64,000 nucleotides of DNA from Spirometra erinaceieuropaei (lineage: Eukaryota > Platyhelminthes > Cestoda > Diphyllobothriidea > Diphyllobothriidae). A model generated the notes under the pieces. The model saw only the letters and a list, made by a program, of their open reading frames with translations, had not been told where the DNA came from and searched no databases. Positions within the stretch are counted from its first letter, which is position 1; each line of letters opens with the position of its first letter. Positions 33,650 to 45,785 of the stretch are shown one piece after another. Where the stretch lies: assembly GCA_902702965.1 (NCBI GenBank), contig CACRXP010000643.1, forward strand, positions 43,341-107,340. The letters are read 5' to 3'. The position numbers and the translations under genes are program-made.

Positions 33650-33745
33650 TCGCAACCGACAGGACGAGCCAGTGGCTGAGTGGTTAGGGACGTCGGACTT
33701 ATAACCGATCGGGTCGCGAGAGCGAGCCCCAGGTTCCAACGAAAC
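33650..33745 (+). mobile_element. SINE tRNA-like fragment
   Basis: GTGGCTGAGTGGTTAGGG followed by GGGTCGCGAGAGCGAGCCCC. Matches 29945-30025 and 33045-33125. Confidence 0.55.
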
Positions 33746-34019
33746 GAGTGATTTCCTTAACGCAGTCGATTTTTCAATAGTTAAGGCATACTTTGTGTAT
33801 TAGATCACCCCCTATAGGTTTGCAATGGCGTAGCAACAGCACCTTATAAATACTGCATCCCCTGCGTACACCACCCTCATTTGTTGCTGGCCGGGAATCC
33901 GAATAAAATCTTTACTCCAACGACCGCGTCTTCCCTTCAAATTATGTTACCATTAGCATACAAAACAAGAATCTAAACAACAACATTATATTGTCACTTG
34001 GCATGGCGTCACGGCTTAA

Positions 34020-34495
34020 CAGTAGTCTTCTGATATAAACAATGACAATTCGGCCCTCGTGACCAACGATCTCCACCGGCTGCTTCACAGCAGGCTGAGA
34101 GCATGCGTGGTGGTTTATAGTAGCAGTAGACTTGCACAGCATCTACCGCACTACATTCTCCTCCCCACCTTGGGCCCGGTGCCAAGACATAGTCAACAAG
34201 TCCGGAGGCGGGAGCGATCGCAGGTAACTGGCACGGCCGGGCCTGCACCTAGGCGTACGACCACATCCCCTCGGTCTCCAACAAACACTTGACCATGATT
34301 TTGGCCAACAACAATAAGCGGCTGCAGAGCTCCCAGTTGGCGCGACTTGGCCGGCAACAGGGCCTGTCACCAGACCCCGAATGTAGGTATTTGTTATGGC
34401 ACGCATTTCTGATAACGCCTACCAAAATCCGATTTAACCCTGTGCCCGTCGAGCGCTTCTACCGCGTGGTCCGTTTTAGAGGCGCAGACATAAAC
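34020..34495 (+). repeat. Family B dispersed repeat, in unit B
   Basis: A near-identical counterpart of 30320-30790. Confidence 0.75.
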
Positions 34496-34559
34496 TACAC
34501 AGTACCAATGACACATCCACTGTTAATCCCGACCGACGGTGGATTTGCCAGAGGGAATG

Positions 34560-34725
34560 CGAAAAGAGACAAGGGAGACCGAAATGCTCATTGATAGGTC
34601 ATCAACCGTTGTCATCCAGCCAAACTTAATTTCGGGTTGGGATGACATTGGATTGGAACCCGGACGCTTTGGTCCCCGAGCGTTAGCTCCAATGCTGTAC
34701 CCCTGAGCAATTAGTCCGCTCTCCC
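34560..34725 (-). mobile_element. Diverged SINE, in unit B
   Basis: The duplicated counterpart of 30855-31020. Confidence 0.5.
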
Positions 34726-35513
34726 TTAGGTTGCTTTCAAGGTCCCTCTTCTTCGGTGTAGTTTTAATGGTCCCTTTTATCGTTGGCCCAATGGCGTATC
34801 CACGGGGTTTCCCTAAGACTATTACTCACAGACGTGCTTATGGCAATTACTCAAAGGACACAGTTCTAGCCGACGCTAGCCCTGCACGCCAGGATACCCA
34901 ATCTAACTTCCAATGCAGGAAAAAAACTAGGTTACTTACCTAGGCGTCGTGCTGTACACAGTACCAGGCTACAATCTGCCAGTAGAAATATTTTCAACGT
35001 CAAAGCTTTAAGAGGGTGTTTCCATCTAAACTACAAATGAAATTTTATTGTCTGCGTAGCCAGAGTAACACAAGGAATATTTTCATGAATATGTCAGCAG
35101 AAAACTTGCAGTGAGAGTAAACGGGTATTCAGATAAATTCATTTGAGAGCATACGGAGGTACAGCCCTCAAGGCTGGAAATTCATGCGTTCAAGGGGAAA
35201 AAATTCTATCTGAACTTTGCACCCCATGGCGGACTCAGCAGTCAGGCAGCTGACTGTCAGGACTAGACCTCAGGTGGGTTTAATGAGAAGCTGGCTTTCT
35301 CCACCTGGTAAGCAAGGACAGGCAAGATGATCAGTCTTCACGTGGGTACACCTACTCCTCAACTGATCCTTCTGTGGTGGGTTGTGTAGGGACCAAAACG
35401 GGCCGCACTGTAGATTTGCTGGACCCAAGCAGGAGTCGGACTAGTTCACGACACTCGTTTGTGGCCTTGTGTTGAGTCCACGCCAGTCCATAGTCACTGC
35501 CTAGCGTGGTGGT

Positions 35514-36194
35514 GGCCCGTCTAAGAGATGGCCTTCACGCCGCGTTAGTCACTGCGTACAATCCCACCACGGATTTGTTGACAGACTCGAACAGTCGACT
35601 GGCGCACCGGAGATGGAGGCCAGAGTGAGTTCCACACTGGAAAGCTCATCCTCGCGACACATCGGAGGATTTCTCTAAATCAGACGCGCTTAATCTACCA
35701 TGAAGCGTTAAAGTCGAGGTTTGGACGCTACCAACTGACGAATTGACTCGGACGTCATGGAAGTAATTCGGGGCGACTCAAGGACCGCGAGTCAGACTGC
35801 AGTGACCCCCTTCACAATGTGGAATTTAGGGCATTCTCATCCATGCGGGCTCAAAGAAACCCGGTGCACGTAGCGGCAACCAGTTCGTGCGCGGTACGCG
35901 CAGACGAAGCGTCCAGTTTTATCAACCAACTCCACTTCCGGTTGCCTTGACAGGATCTTGCCATTGGAGCAAGAATGTGTTAAATGCTGGGCAAGTCCGC
36001 CCCACCATCAACTCACCCACGCACAAGTCACCTAGGGCGACGTCGTTTGTGACTGTCGAACTATCGTCAAATTCAGAAGACCGACACAGAACCGCCAGAG
36101 ATGAAATGACGGAAACGGACCACTGATACCCACGTCATATCTTCCAAGGGTCTGCGCATATTTGCCTTGGGGAGGAGCGCTCGCATTACGAGGA
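35514..36194. other. No gene recognised
   Basis: GC-moderate sequence with 76-94 codon frames and no motif that I can support. Confidence 0.4.
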
Positions 36195-36266
36195 TCACTG
36201 GTGAGTGTCCGGCAAAGCGATTTTTCAGAAGATGAAGATACGCTCACTGGAACAAGAAATTTATTT

Positions 36267-36308
36267 GCCTGACGTTTCGGATTCTCACTCGAATCCATCA
36301 TCAGAGAC
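36267..36308 (-). ncRNA. PLE hammerhead ribozyme motif (distal)
   Basis: The minus strand reads GTCT (stem I), CTGATGA, a spacer T, GGATTC-loop-GAATCC (six perfect pairs), GAAA, ACGT as a minimal stem III, C (cleavage position), then AGGC pairing back to GTCT. All core nucleotides fit. A one- or two-pair stem III is typical of PLE hammerheads, which are thought to act as dimers. Confidence 0.75.
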
Positions 36309-36429
36309 ATTCGCAAAGCGAGTTTTCTGTATCAACACTGTTACAGGCCGCCGCATGACATATGCACAAAACGGCGCTATAGAGATACTTGAAGAAGGAG
36401 ACACGATCGCTGGGACAAGAGCTTTATTA

Positions 36430-36471
36430 GCCTGACGTTTCGGATTCCTGCTCGAACCCATCATCAGAGAC
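36430..36471 (-). ncRNA. PLE hammerhead ribozyme motif (proximal)
   Basis: Same design as the distal motif: GTCT, CTGATGA, GGGTTC-loop-GAATCC (six pairs, one of them G-U), GAAACGTC and AGGC. It lies 163 bp upstream of the distal motif in PLE sense. Confidence 0.75.
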
Positions 36472-36639
36472 AAAAGCAGATAAGGGCGATTCATGCATAA
36501 GGGGGCTGTAGTATTTATAGGATGCAGTCGCCATACTACCGCATACCTATGAATATTCACGGCTCCCCTCTTCATCAGGGATCGTTGCACGTTGTATGAT
36601 GACTGTTTGATGGCCGACATTTGCGTGGTTAATTGCTGC

Positions 36640-37660
36640 CACTTCATCACGTGCGTTGGATTTTAGTGTGATGATTGTTCGACCATCTGACGCACCGACG
36701 CTGGTGTTGGGAAGTGATCACCTGTGCGCTCTCCGCGTGGCCCATTACTCCGCCTAGGCGAAGTCTCAGCACCGAATATTGAATGGGGAGATCATTGCAC
36801 TTGTTAATAGACTGGGGGCCAGTAAACCATGACTCAAGCAGCTCCCGGCTCACACGGTCGTTACCTCTTGCGAGAATTTCGGCTTCGTCAAATTTGAATG
36901 CGTGGCCGGGACCCGTCGAATGAGCCGTAACTTGAGGGCTAGCGCCACTTCTCTACACCGCTGCCGCGTGTTCGGCCATTCGTGTTCGGAGCTGTCTTCC
37001 GATTTCTCCGATGCAATTGCTTTGTCCGCAACTGCACCAGATCCGATAAACGACTCCAGACGTTTCTTGCCGTGGCAGTGAGTCCTTCGGTTTCATTAAC
37101 TGATGCCTGATGGTTGCCTCCGGTCTGTGTGCAACTCCAACCCCAAGTGGTGCGAGAAGGCGGCCAACAGCTTCCGAAACGTTCTTCACATATGGAAGCG
37201 CTCGCCAAACTTTGGTGTCCGTGTGGTTAGGCCTTTCGTCCATTTTGCGTATGCACCGGTTGACAAAGTTGCGCGAGTAGCCATTGGCTTTGAAGACCCG
37301 TCGGAGCTATTGTAGTTCGGCAATCTTGTCATCCAGCTCACTGCTGTGCGTTTCGACACGCCGATAGAGCGTCCTTACACAACTGCGTTTGTGGCTGTTT
37401 GGGTGGTTGATGTTGAAGTTCAGTACTTGCACCGTATTTGTTGCTTGCCTGAACACTTTTGTCTTTAGTCCACTACATTCTTTGCGGCATACGAGGACAT
37501 CCAGGAAGACCAGCTGGTTGTTCTCTTCGTCCTCCATCGTAAATCATATGTCCGGGAAGACTGTATTCAGATGTTCCTTTGATGTCAGCAGTTGGTCCCT
37601 GTCGATATCGACGAAGGTACCACCCCTATACCGGCCCAGAACTTCGGTATGTGGTGTTGG
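36640..37660 (-). pseudogene. Penelope-like element: RT C-terminus plus GIY-YIG endonuclease, inactivated
   Basis: One minus-strand frame runs from about 37633 to 36647 with in-frame stops at 37544-37546 (TGA), 37307-37309 (TAG) and 36953-36955 (TAG). Upstream, KFWA is followed by a small deletion that shifts frame just before the RT catalytic motif. That motif should be YVDD and here reads YRGG (37619-37630), so both aspartates are gone. Then come FLDVLVCRK, a linker, and a GIY-YIG domain at about 36960-37055 with VVYRIWCSCGQ. The second signature, usually YxGETGR, reads CIGEIGR, losing its tyrosine. The element is truncated inside the palm, and PLE tail sequence (GAAACGTCAGGC) abuts it at about 37669. 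Intact PLEs are roughly 3 kb. Family assignment is confident; activity is excluded. Confidence 0.88.
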
Positions 37661-37790
37661 AAGACCAGCGAAACGTCAGGCTAATAAAGCTCTTGTTCCA
37701 GCGATTGTGTCCCCTTCTTTAAGACTGCTTCCTGTGACTCGTCTCTTCGCTTCAATTGGATACCTTCAAAACCCCAATGAATAGCTCCAA
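37661..37790 (+). mobile_element. PLE tail fragment abutting the truncated RT
   Basis: The plus strand reads GCGAAACGTCAGGCTAATAA, then AGCTCTTGTTCCAGCGA, which is the PLE tail in orientation opposite to the coding remnant. Confidence 0.6.
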
Positions 37791-38619
37791 ATCAACCAGA
37801 CGTCGTTAGAAGGGCTTTCTAATTACCGCATGAAATGGCGGAGCAGGAGGCCAAAGAGATGCGATGGTTTTGCAAGGCTGAAGGGTCTTGGATTAACATC
37901 GACATAGTCCGCATTGAGAAAAAGACAATTCGACCGCTGGGTCCTGAACTCTCGTTGCCTGATGTTCTGAATTGCTCATACACTCATCGTCACAGAAGGC
38001 AACGGGTAGAATTGGCTACAACATGCACTAACAGCTTGGCTGCCAGTAACCAAATCGTCCATGGCCTAGGTTCCGTCATCGACAAGTTGGACAGTCATTA
38101 CTGTCATCTGAAGCACTGTTTACCTGCTGGTTTTACATGTGGCTCATTGCTCTGTCTAGACACTAAGGATGCTAGATATGGTGGGAAAATTATTGTATTT
38201 ATTCGTGAACTGTGTAGCGGAGAACCACGATTCCGGCTGCCTGTAACTTGCGCGACTATCAGTCTTCCAAAACATTAGCCATGTCAAACGCGAAGATGTG
38301 ATCAGGTCTCGCTAACTGAGCGCTCTTCCCTCTTTTTGCTGACGTCTTTTGACCATCCGCGTCAGAGCTGATTTTCCCGTTTCCCTCTTGCACTGAGGTT
38401 GTTCGTAAACAAGCGTGCTCCAGTGAATATGTTTTTTTCATCGTAACTTCCCCCTCCCAAGCGTCATTTGGCGATAGTCCCTTCTGTCATTGTCGGCGCA
38501 GGACTCGCGTCGACTTTGTTCGACACTTTCGGCTAGACGGAAACGTTCACACAATCAGTCCAACTCTCATACCGCAAAATACCACCATTATTATTGCCGC
38601 TATCACCCCTGCCACTTGT
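37791..38619. other. No gene accepted; possible decayed PLE tail near 37935-38000
   Basis: A 147-codon frame (37835-38278) has no recognisable domain. Part of it (CGCTGGGTCCTGAACTCTC, then TGATGTTCTGAATTGCTC) looks like a diverged PLE tail, which argues against a gene. Confidence 0.4.
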
Positions 38620-38905
38620 GACGTTTCGACCGACGATGTCCACCGAGTGCTCTATCCCAAGGGGCAACTGGCACGGTGAGTTGCGCGTGAATTAGCTTAC
38701 AGTGGTAGCTGACTGGCGCAACATCTACCGCACTCTCTCCTCCCCACTCCCCACTTGGACCCGGTGTCAAGACAGAGTCAAGAAGGCCGGAGGTAGGGGA
38801 GGGGGTCGGTGGCTGGCATGGCTGCGGTTACACCTAGGCGTGCCACCAAACCCCCTGCTCCACAACATACACTTAACCAAGACTTTTCACCAACAACTAC
38901 ACCCC
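38620..38905 (+). repeat. Family B dispersed repeat, partial
   Basis: Matches CGATGTCCACCGAGTGCTC, GTGAGTTGCGCGTGAATTAG, ATCTACCGCACTCTCTCCTC and GACAGAGTCAAGAAGGCCGG of the family. Confidence 0.7.
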
Positions 38906-41385
38906 CACAGGGTTCAGAGGGACGGAGATGATGACTGGGCAGCCATGCCTACCACCTGTATATCTAGCGGAAGCGCAAGCGCATCTACCGGAAGGGAATC
39001 CAGTTTCAGGGAAGTACAAACGTATACCAGGCTGCGAGGGCCATGGTTTGCTAATACTGACATAGCACGCTTTCAGTCTTTCTGATCCCTGCCAATTACC
39101 TTCACGGTAACACGTTTTGATCAGAGGTTTGCGCTGAGCGAACACTTCTAGGAACATCACCAGCGCATACGCCTCATCAGAACATTCATCGGCCGGATCG
39201 GTCAACCGAGGACTTATCACAGCCTGCATAGACGTCCAAACGCCAGAAACTGCGATCAATAAAACATAGCACATTATTCGACGCAATATTGGGAGGATGA
39301 AACGTCACGCAGTCCAGCCCATGATTGTATGGCCAACTATTTTTCAAGTTACACTTCAACAGCTTTGCGTAAGGCGACCCAGTTATTGCATCAAATGATA
39401 AAAAGGGACTATTTTTAGCAGAGTAAACGTTTTATTGCAAAAAAATTAAAAGATAATGTCAAGTAATAGGAATTGGTCCGAAAATGGCTGCCCCACACTT
39501 ATAGAGCTACTCGCATGATAGTGCTACCGCTTGAATTCAAGAATAGACATGTCTGTTACTTCACTAAGAGTTTAAAAAACCCCTGCTCCTGCCATTTATT
39601 GGGCTACGAAGTTCTGATACACTCAAAGCACTCCGAACTTATTAAATATTCCCGTTCAGTTGACCCTTCGGCCAGTAAAGTCCGTTTTTGCAATATACAT
39701 GTCCGGATAACATTCACAATAAATTCCCCATTGCGTTAGAACCAGGCTCAGAGATGATCAGGCCATCTTACTGGTTTCGTTACTTCTTTCCCACAGTCTC
39801 GTCTTCTGGTCCGTAGGTATACTAAATTTGTCTCGCTGAAACACTATGAGCCCATCTCTGCATCGGCTCAGAATGAGCAGTAGCTGAGTAGAAAGTGTCT
39901 GAATGTATGGCCGGATATCTTGGTTTCCCTAAACAAATAATAAGCTCAACTTCTTGCGTCAGTGTCCCCAGATCATCTCCCCAACAGTCTCATTGCCTAG
40001 ATCGTGTCAAATATGGTTCTAGCCGTCTAAACCATCCAGATTAATCGTATAATCATCAAGGAAGACCCCCTACGCTACTGATTTGATCAGGTGACGTGAT
40101 CCTCGCCGAAACACATATGTTGTTCCTTGTAGAACTCTAAGAACGCCCGATTTCGCCGAAGGTTCTGATAAATGAATACCAAAGTTATCTCCAGGTTCCT
40201 GGAAATCGTAGACTTTGAAAACTACAGCGCAATATCTCGGCTGCCGGTAGGTGGGCTACCGCTTTATGTAGCGTCTAGTCCCTCTTCTTTCTGGTTGGTT
40301 TCTTTTTGCAGTTACCTTACTGGGACACCACACGCAGATCTCTGCACTGGCCCAAAAGAGAGAAGACGAGTAGGAAGTGCTTGAATTCATAACTGGGTAT
40401 TTTGGTTTCTCTGCACAAACACCAAGCTGAACTTTCTGCTCCCAATGAATGCCTCCAGATCATTAATCAACCGCCCTAGGAAATGCACAGTGTAGTTTGT
40501 CGTAGAGCTCCGCATGTAATCAGAGACGTTCCGTAGATGAGGACTGAATGCAGCAGAATACCCATTTCAGACATAGTAATCTTCACCATGCAGTAATATC
40601 GCAAGCGCGGTTCCGAGTGCTCCCAAGATTCGTTATCAAGGTCTATTAGGTTTTTGTCCTCGGCCCCTAATGCAACTGCCAACGTTCTGTCGACTGTCGG
40701 GATTGGATGATGTCTTACTTTGACGACTGATAAGCCAAAAGTGTCCAAGTTAACGTCTGCAATCTTTACAGGGACATGTTGGCTCTGGTAGTAACCCCCA
40801 GCATCGTTTACTAATTGATCAGAATGCATGTTGTGGACACTTAAATTATGGGACTTTGTTTAAAAGTAGAATTTTACACATTCTTCCCTGTGATTTCTGC
40901 AGAAAGTCGTAACTGCCCATTCTCTCTCTCTCTCTCGAAAACCCATGTGGAACAAATGAAATCTGAAGTTAGTTCGACATCACTTATGCGTTTAACATGG
41001 AAAGTGGAGAGCGAGAGAGAAGGAAGTCTACAATTCTCAAAACGCGGATGGGCTGGATTTCGGTCTGGATTGTATCTTCTTCAGACGACGGGTCGATTCG
41101 CCCGCGACCGGGCGGGAGAGGGCGTCTCCGGCGGTCCCCCGTTCCATTCTCAGTGGAGGCAGGCAAAAAGACGCGCTTCGTTTCCGTCCAATCCAGGATT
41201 TACAGTCCCAGAAGGTGCCTGCAAGTGGACAAAATGACTTAAGCCCACAAATTCTGCACCGGAGAAACTGCAGCTACTTTTGGCGCAAGCTTGCGCCTTC
41301 AGATGTTGCCAGAAATGTGCTATGTGCTTCAGTAAAAACGCACGCACACACAATGTCCGCAAATGTTGTAGGAATATGTGACCAG
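38906..41385. other. No gene recognised; faint direct repeat
   Basis: About 200 bp near 39770-40020 resembles 40280-40490 (shared words such as TTTCTTTTTGCAG-like tracts and CCAGATCAT). Frames of 60-129 codons carry no motif. Confidence 0.35.
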
Positions 41386-41605
41386 GACAACGAGGCCGTG
41401 GCTCAGTGGTTAGGGGCGTTGGAGCGTTAACCAACAGGTCGCGGGATCGAGCCCCAGGAGTTGGTAATGCTATCCTGCCTATAGTATGCCTCGCCGCGGG
41501 GCTGTTGATTGGGCTCGAGGGAGCGCTCTAAGGCTCAACGGGACAAGTGAGTTCCACAGCACGATCGGTGGGCCCCCCTCTACCATATTCGATCGAGCTC
41601 AAGTT
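41386..41605 (+). mobile_element. tRNA-derived SINE, plus strand
   Basis: A box TGGCTCAGTGG (41399-41409) and B-box-like GGGATCGAGCCCC (41443-41455), a spacing close to that of a tRNA gene. The 3' hammerhead-like module is missing and a second 5' segment (GGGCTGTTGATTGGGCTCG) follows. It is not a true tRNA, since the arms do not complete. Confidence 0.65.
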
Positions 41606-42239
41606 CTGGAAAGCATACTGACGCAACTTCGACAGCTTAAGTAAGCATGTCATGTGCACCGAGCTCTTCTGTTGCTTAGAAGTGAATAGCCACGTTTCAG
41701 TTTATTTGAGGGAAATACAGGTGTTGAACCTTTGGACTCCCTTTTTGTTACAAGGAAACGAACTATATAAAAAATTCGAAAATGGAAACATCAAACAGCT
41801 ACAGAGTTTCTTCAGATTGGCAAAGTTTTCGAAACCTGACAGATAAACGAATTGTTCCAAGAGTTAAAACATTAACGTTATAAAATGTGCTGTACAGTAG
41901 TCTGTTTATGGATAATTGGTGCGATCTCAGTTTCTGAGGGGTGCGAATTAAATGCCAACACACATTCAACAGACATGGGACAATAATAAAAAACAAATGT
42001 TACTGAAATACAGGAAAAAGCCTTGGTAGTGTTGCTTCAACCAAAAAATGCGGTTGGCTTTCAAAAGTGGCGCGGAGCTAATTTCTATGTGAGGAAGACT
42101 GATTTTCAGACTTAAACTCAAGCATAACCTATGTATTTATGAACGCATTTCAAGAACCTCATCTTCTGGGCTATTGTTGGCACCCCAAGACGAAATATTT
42201 GGCTCTCCAAAAATTTGCCTTCATTACGAAGGCCCGTTA

Positions 42240-43135
42240 GGTGACGTATTTTATGAATTTTGAACTAAAAATCTGAAGAATTACCTAATTTAAGTAAAAC
42301 AACATAGGCGGGCTTGTAATAATGAATGACATGCCGCAAAAATAGAAGACATTTTAGTCAAACCAGGAAGCCGGTTTTTTGCATATTCGTCTTTCCGAAA
42401 ACTTACAAAAACCACAGCCGTTACATAATGACTCGGTGGGAATTTTTCTTTTGATTTTCGGTGCACAAATATATATATCTACTTTTTAACTTGAAAGAAA
42501 GGTAACATTCTACTTCCAAAGGTTTCTTAATTTCCGACTAATTTTGAACCCTACCCGCCGTTTCACATACGTCTGGACTTTCAAAACCCAAGGCATATAC
42601 TTTGTGCCTAAGTATTGTACCATGCATTCCTCTCTACTGTTAAAAAGGTTCTACACAAGAGCCATAAAACTTTACAATAAGTATGAACAATGTTCCAGGC
42701 ATTATAAGGAACATTAATAAACTGATGTTTAAAGTGCTGTTTAAACACATATTTCATGGTCAGAACAAATTTCGAAATTATAAACTTTTAACTTCGGGAC
42801 TGCGTTTATATAAGTATAAAATTTTAAGATATATGAGGACAAAAATGACATCTTTGTGCAGGTTTTCTGTGCAATGTTTTTAAATGATAGGGGCTTTGAG
42901 AAGCATTAGAACAAATTTACACTTCTTAAGTAGCAAATTTTCGTCAAATGGTGTTTTGCAATGTGGCCGGATATAGGTGCATCCAAAAGTCGGCGTCCTA
43001 GCGTAACTGCCATGTGTTGTGTTAACGCCGCATGCGACTCATTATTAGAGCCCGGTTTAAGTGACTCTTTCTGGTGGAAATCACCTTTAAGAATTTTCGC
43101 CAACTTTTCATGACTGGGTCATCTGTTGTATTAAC
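42240..43135 (+). mobile_element. Palindromic element, copy 8 (old)
   Basis: The core and both arms are recognisable but strongly diverged: GATTTTCGGTGCAC on the left, AATTTCCGACTAATTTTGAA in the core, CTTCTTAAGTAGC and CAACTTTTCATGACTGGG on the right. The left boundary is uncertain. Confidence 0.6.
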
Positions 43136-45512
43136 TTTGCCTTAAATTTCAGGATGTGATTTTCCATTGACTCACAGTATCTTGAAAAAGCTTGCAATTA
43201 AGTAGTATCAACCATCTCCAAATAGGTTGAGTAGAACATATTAGCACAGAAAAGCCGCTTTTAAATATCCTAATTTTCGTTAGAAACAGAAGAGATCCAT
43301 ACATCACCTTTTGCCTTCTCTCAAAAATGCGATTTACAAATTTATTCTTCACTGAAGATATATTTTCTGTAGAGAGCTTAGCACTTACGCCTCGTGCGTC
43401 AAACCACAACCCACTGGGTCTTCTTCATGGAAGTTTTTCTGCCTTTAAAAATTCAGTTTGATTTGTTCGGATACCCTGTCTTCTGGTATCGCGCGCCTAA
43501 GCAGACGAGCTGAGATGTGCAGGCGCGGTTTTTTCCTGAATACCCTAAACGCACTGCGCGGTATCTCTTGAAGTCACACAGGATTTAAAATGCATCCATT
43601 AGTTACGGGCTGGAAAAAAGGCCTGAAACCTTCCCCTGTTCTAGATCTGCGGAAAAAGCTAAATGCACTCACCGTAAATGTTGGCCAAACCAAAGTATGT
43701 TTAAAAAATTACTTGCGCCAATATCACATCCAACGTGCTAGGGATGTTTTAGAGATGATCTCATACGTGGCGTTTTTTCGAAACGATTTCCTAGTGGCGT
43801 TTCAATTCTGAACTCGCAGATCTGTGTTTAGCGGCACTGACGTTCACGGAGGAATTACAGCAAGGTACCCTGCACAAGCGAGATCTAGCTTGCTATCTGA
43901 GTACGCAAACGAGATGCCTAGGAAACATTTCAAACTGAGCAAACCGAGGTCAGCGTTAGAAAACTACTGGACATACTCCGGAAGAGTTCTTTTTCTGTAG
44001 TATATATTTTCAAAAAGTGGACTGACCCAGTGGCCTTGTTACGTATGACGGTTACCGGAGAGCTGTCAGTGGAAGAACCTCGAACGCAGTGCCATACGTA
44101 AAAAGGGGTCACCGATACGAACTCCTGAACGCTCAGACTTCTTAGACTAATGCTAAATCAGAGATTATGAGCCACACTGCGTTGGCGGGCGACATAATAA
44201 AAGACCTTTTGCCTTATGGGCGAAAATGTCTATGACCTATGGAACTGTCGCATACACAGTGATTGTAGTTAGTTGGAGTAAACAAGGCAAACGTTTCCGA
44301 ATCGCCTGCTGGAATATCTTTAATGACGCGATGCGTAGGTCTGAACTCTTAGAAGCCTGCTGAAACTAGACACACGTGACAAGGACGCTACAAGGTCCAT
44401 CGATCAGGGCACTGCGCGGGGAGAACGGCTCGCACCCGAGGCCCGCGTCTCGAATACAAAACCTTTCCATCGACATACTGACCGTCATCCAGCCTTCCAA
44501 GCCCTGCGTCACCGCCTAAACTAGACGTAATTGATGAAAAGAACTAAAAGTGGCCAACCCGCCACGTCCACTAATAGCCAACAAGAAGCCATCCGCTGTG
44601 GCGATGAAGAACAGGAGAATCCATTTGTCTGTTCAAACCGGATCTCCCATTCGGCTCACATGCACTCATCAAACCCAGAGAGAAAGCATTTATCTGTGGC
44701 ATCGATGCGGCCAGGAAGTGACGGGCAAATTACAGGCTTATGGTTAGAGTGTCCTGCAGCCAACAATACGTATCCACTGACAGTTGTGTTACCCGTTGTT
44801 CCACAGTGAGTCGTAGAGCTAACAATCTGAAACGTCAGACGAAAAATATACGTGATCGGCAATCCCCTGGGTTCTCCTTGCTTTGTTCTGCGACTTTTTG
44901 TTTTGACCACTTACTAAATTCATTGTACTATGCACATTTTTCGGAATGCTCCAGCTGAACAGAAAGTGAAAACATGAAGGAAAGAGACACATTAAATCAT
45001 ACACGGACAGATCACTTAGAACTAAACATAGCTCACTGTCTCAATAATATCTATTTCGTTTTTTGAACAGCACATGCAGACATTAACAGCACCGTGGCTC
45101 GAATGAGTTCTTTAATATCCTAGAGGACTTTTGGTCAGAGGTCTCAAGCAACCGGATAATTTGCACAGACAAAACACAGACACAGATGCTTCAACTTGGT
45201 TTGCGAGAACTCATCAAGTGGGGTGAAATCATTTAGAGGAGAAATATGGCCAAATTTTTCACGCCCGTTAGTCAAAAGCAGCTGCAGGTTGTGGAGCCTG
45301 GCTTTTATATTTCGTTTCCTGGTACACACTCAACCAATTGCAATTTATGAGTTATGACGTACATTGACTACAAGTCCAAAGATGTTTCAGTATGTTCTCG
45401 AAGTTTGAAGATGAGCCTCCGTTTTCCCGAAACCGATGCGCTTTCTATTCGTTTTAAACCAAAATCTGGCTAGATCGCAATTGGTAGCCACGAATGGGGG
45501 AAGCGGACGGTG
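43136..45512. other. No gene recognised
   Basis: Frames of 60-92 codons without motifs. No repeat family seen. Confidence 0.4.
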
Positions 45513-45785
45513 ACCTTAACCCTAATCCTAACCTTAACCCTAACCCTAAGCCTAACCCCAACCTTAAACGTTAACTTTAACGGCAACTCTAACCCTAACC
45601 AAAATCGTAAACGTAACCGTAGCCCTTAGATATGGCGGTAACAGAAAAACCTAACCTTAATACTGAAAAATAATCGTACGCTCAAACCCTAACAGTAACC
45701 TGAAAATCAAGGCCTAAAGGCATAACCCTAACCCGAAAATCGGACGCCATTAACCGGTACCCTAATCCTAACCTCAGACGTAAAA
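45513..45785. repeat. Second (CCCTAA)-type telomere-like array
   Basis: The stretch 45513-45602 has near-canonical AACCCTAA units; after that they decay over about 180 bp with inserted unrelated bases. C-rich strand is on plus, the same orientation as at 4480-5105. Confidence 0.85.

Larger units (their letters stand above)
31809..35513 (+). repeat. Segmental duplication, unit B
   Basis: The second tandem copy, about 3.7 kb, ending CACTGCCTAGCGTGGTGG. It differs from A chiefly at 33011-33604, where it carries an extra inverted duplication in place of A's SINE pair. Confidence 0.9.
36195..36660 (-). mobile_element. Penelope-like element, 3' terminal region
   Basis: Downstream of the PLE coding remnant in its sense. 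It holds two successive tails, each with a hammerhead motif followed by AAACGTCAGGC. Homologous sequence is present, inverted, at 6285-6570. PLEs are known to end in such partial, LTR-like repeats. Confidence 0.7.

Noticed and set aside
37835..38278. 147-codon plus-strand frame
   Set aside because: No domain recognised, and part of it resembles a decayed PLE tail. I cannot support a gene.
41390..41460. Possible functional tRNA gene
   Set aside because: Same reasoning: it is continuous with SINE sequence on both sides.
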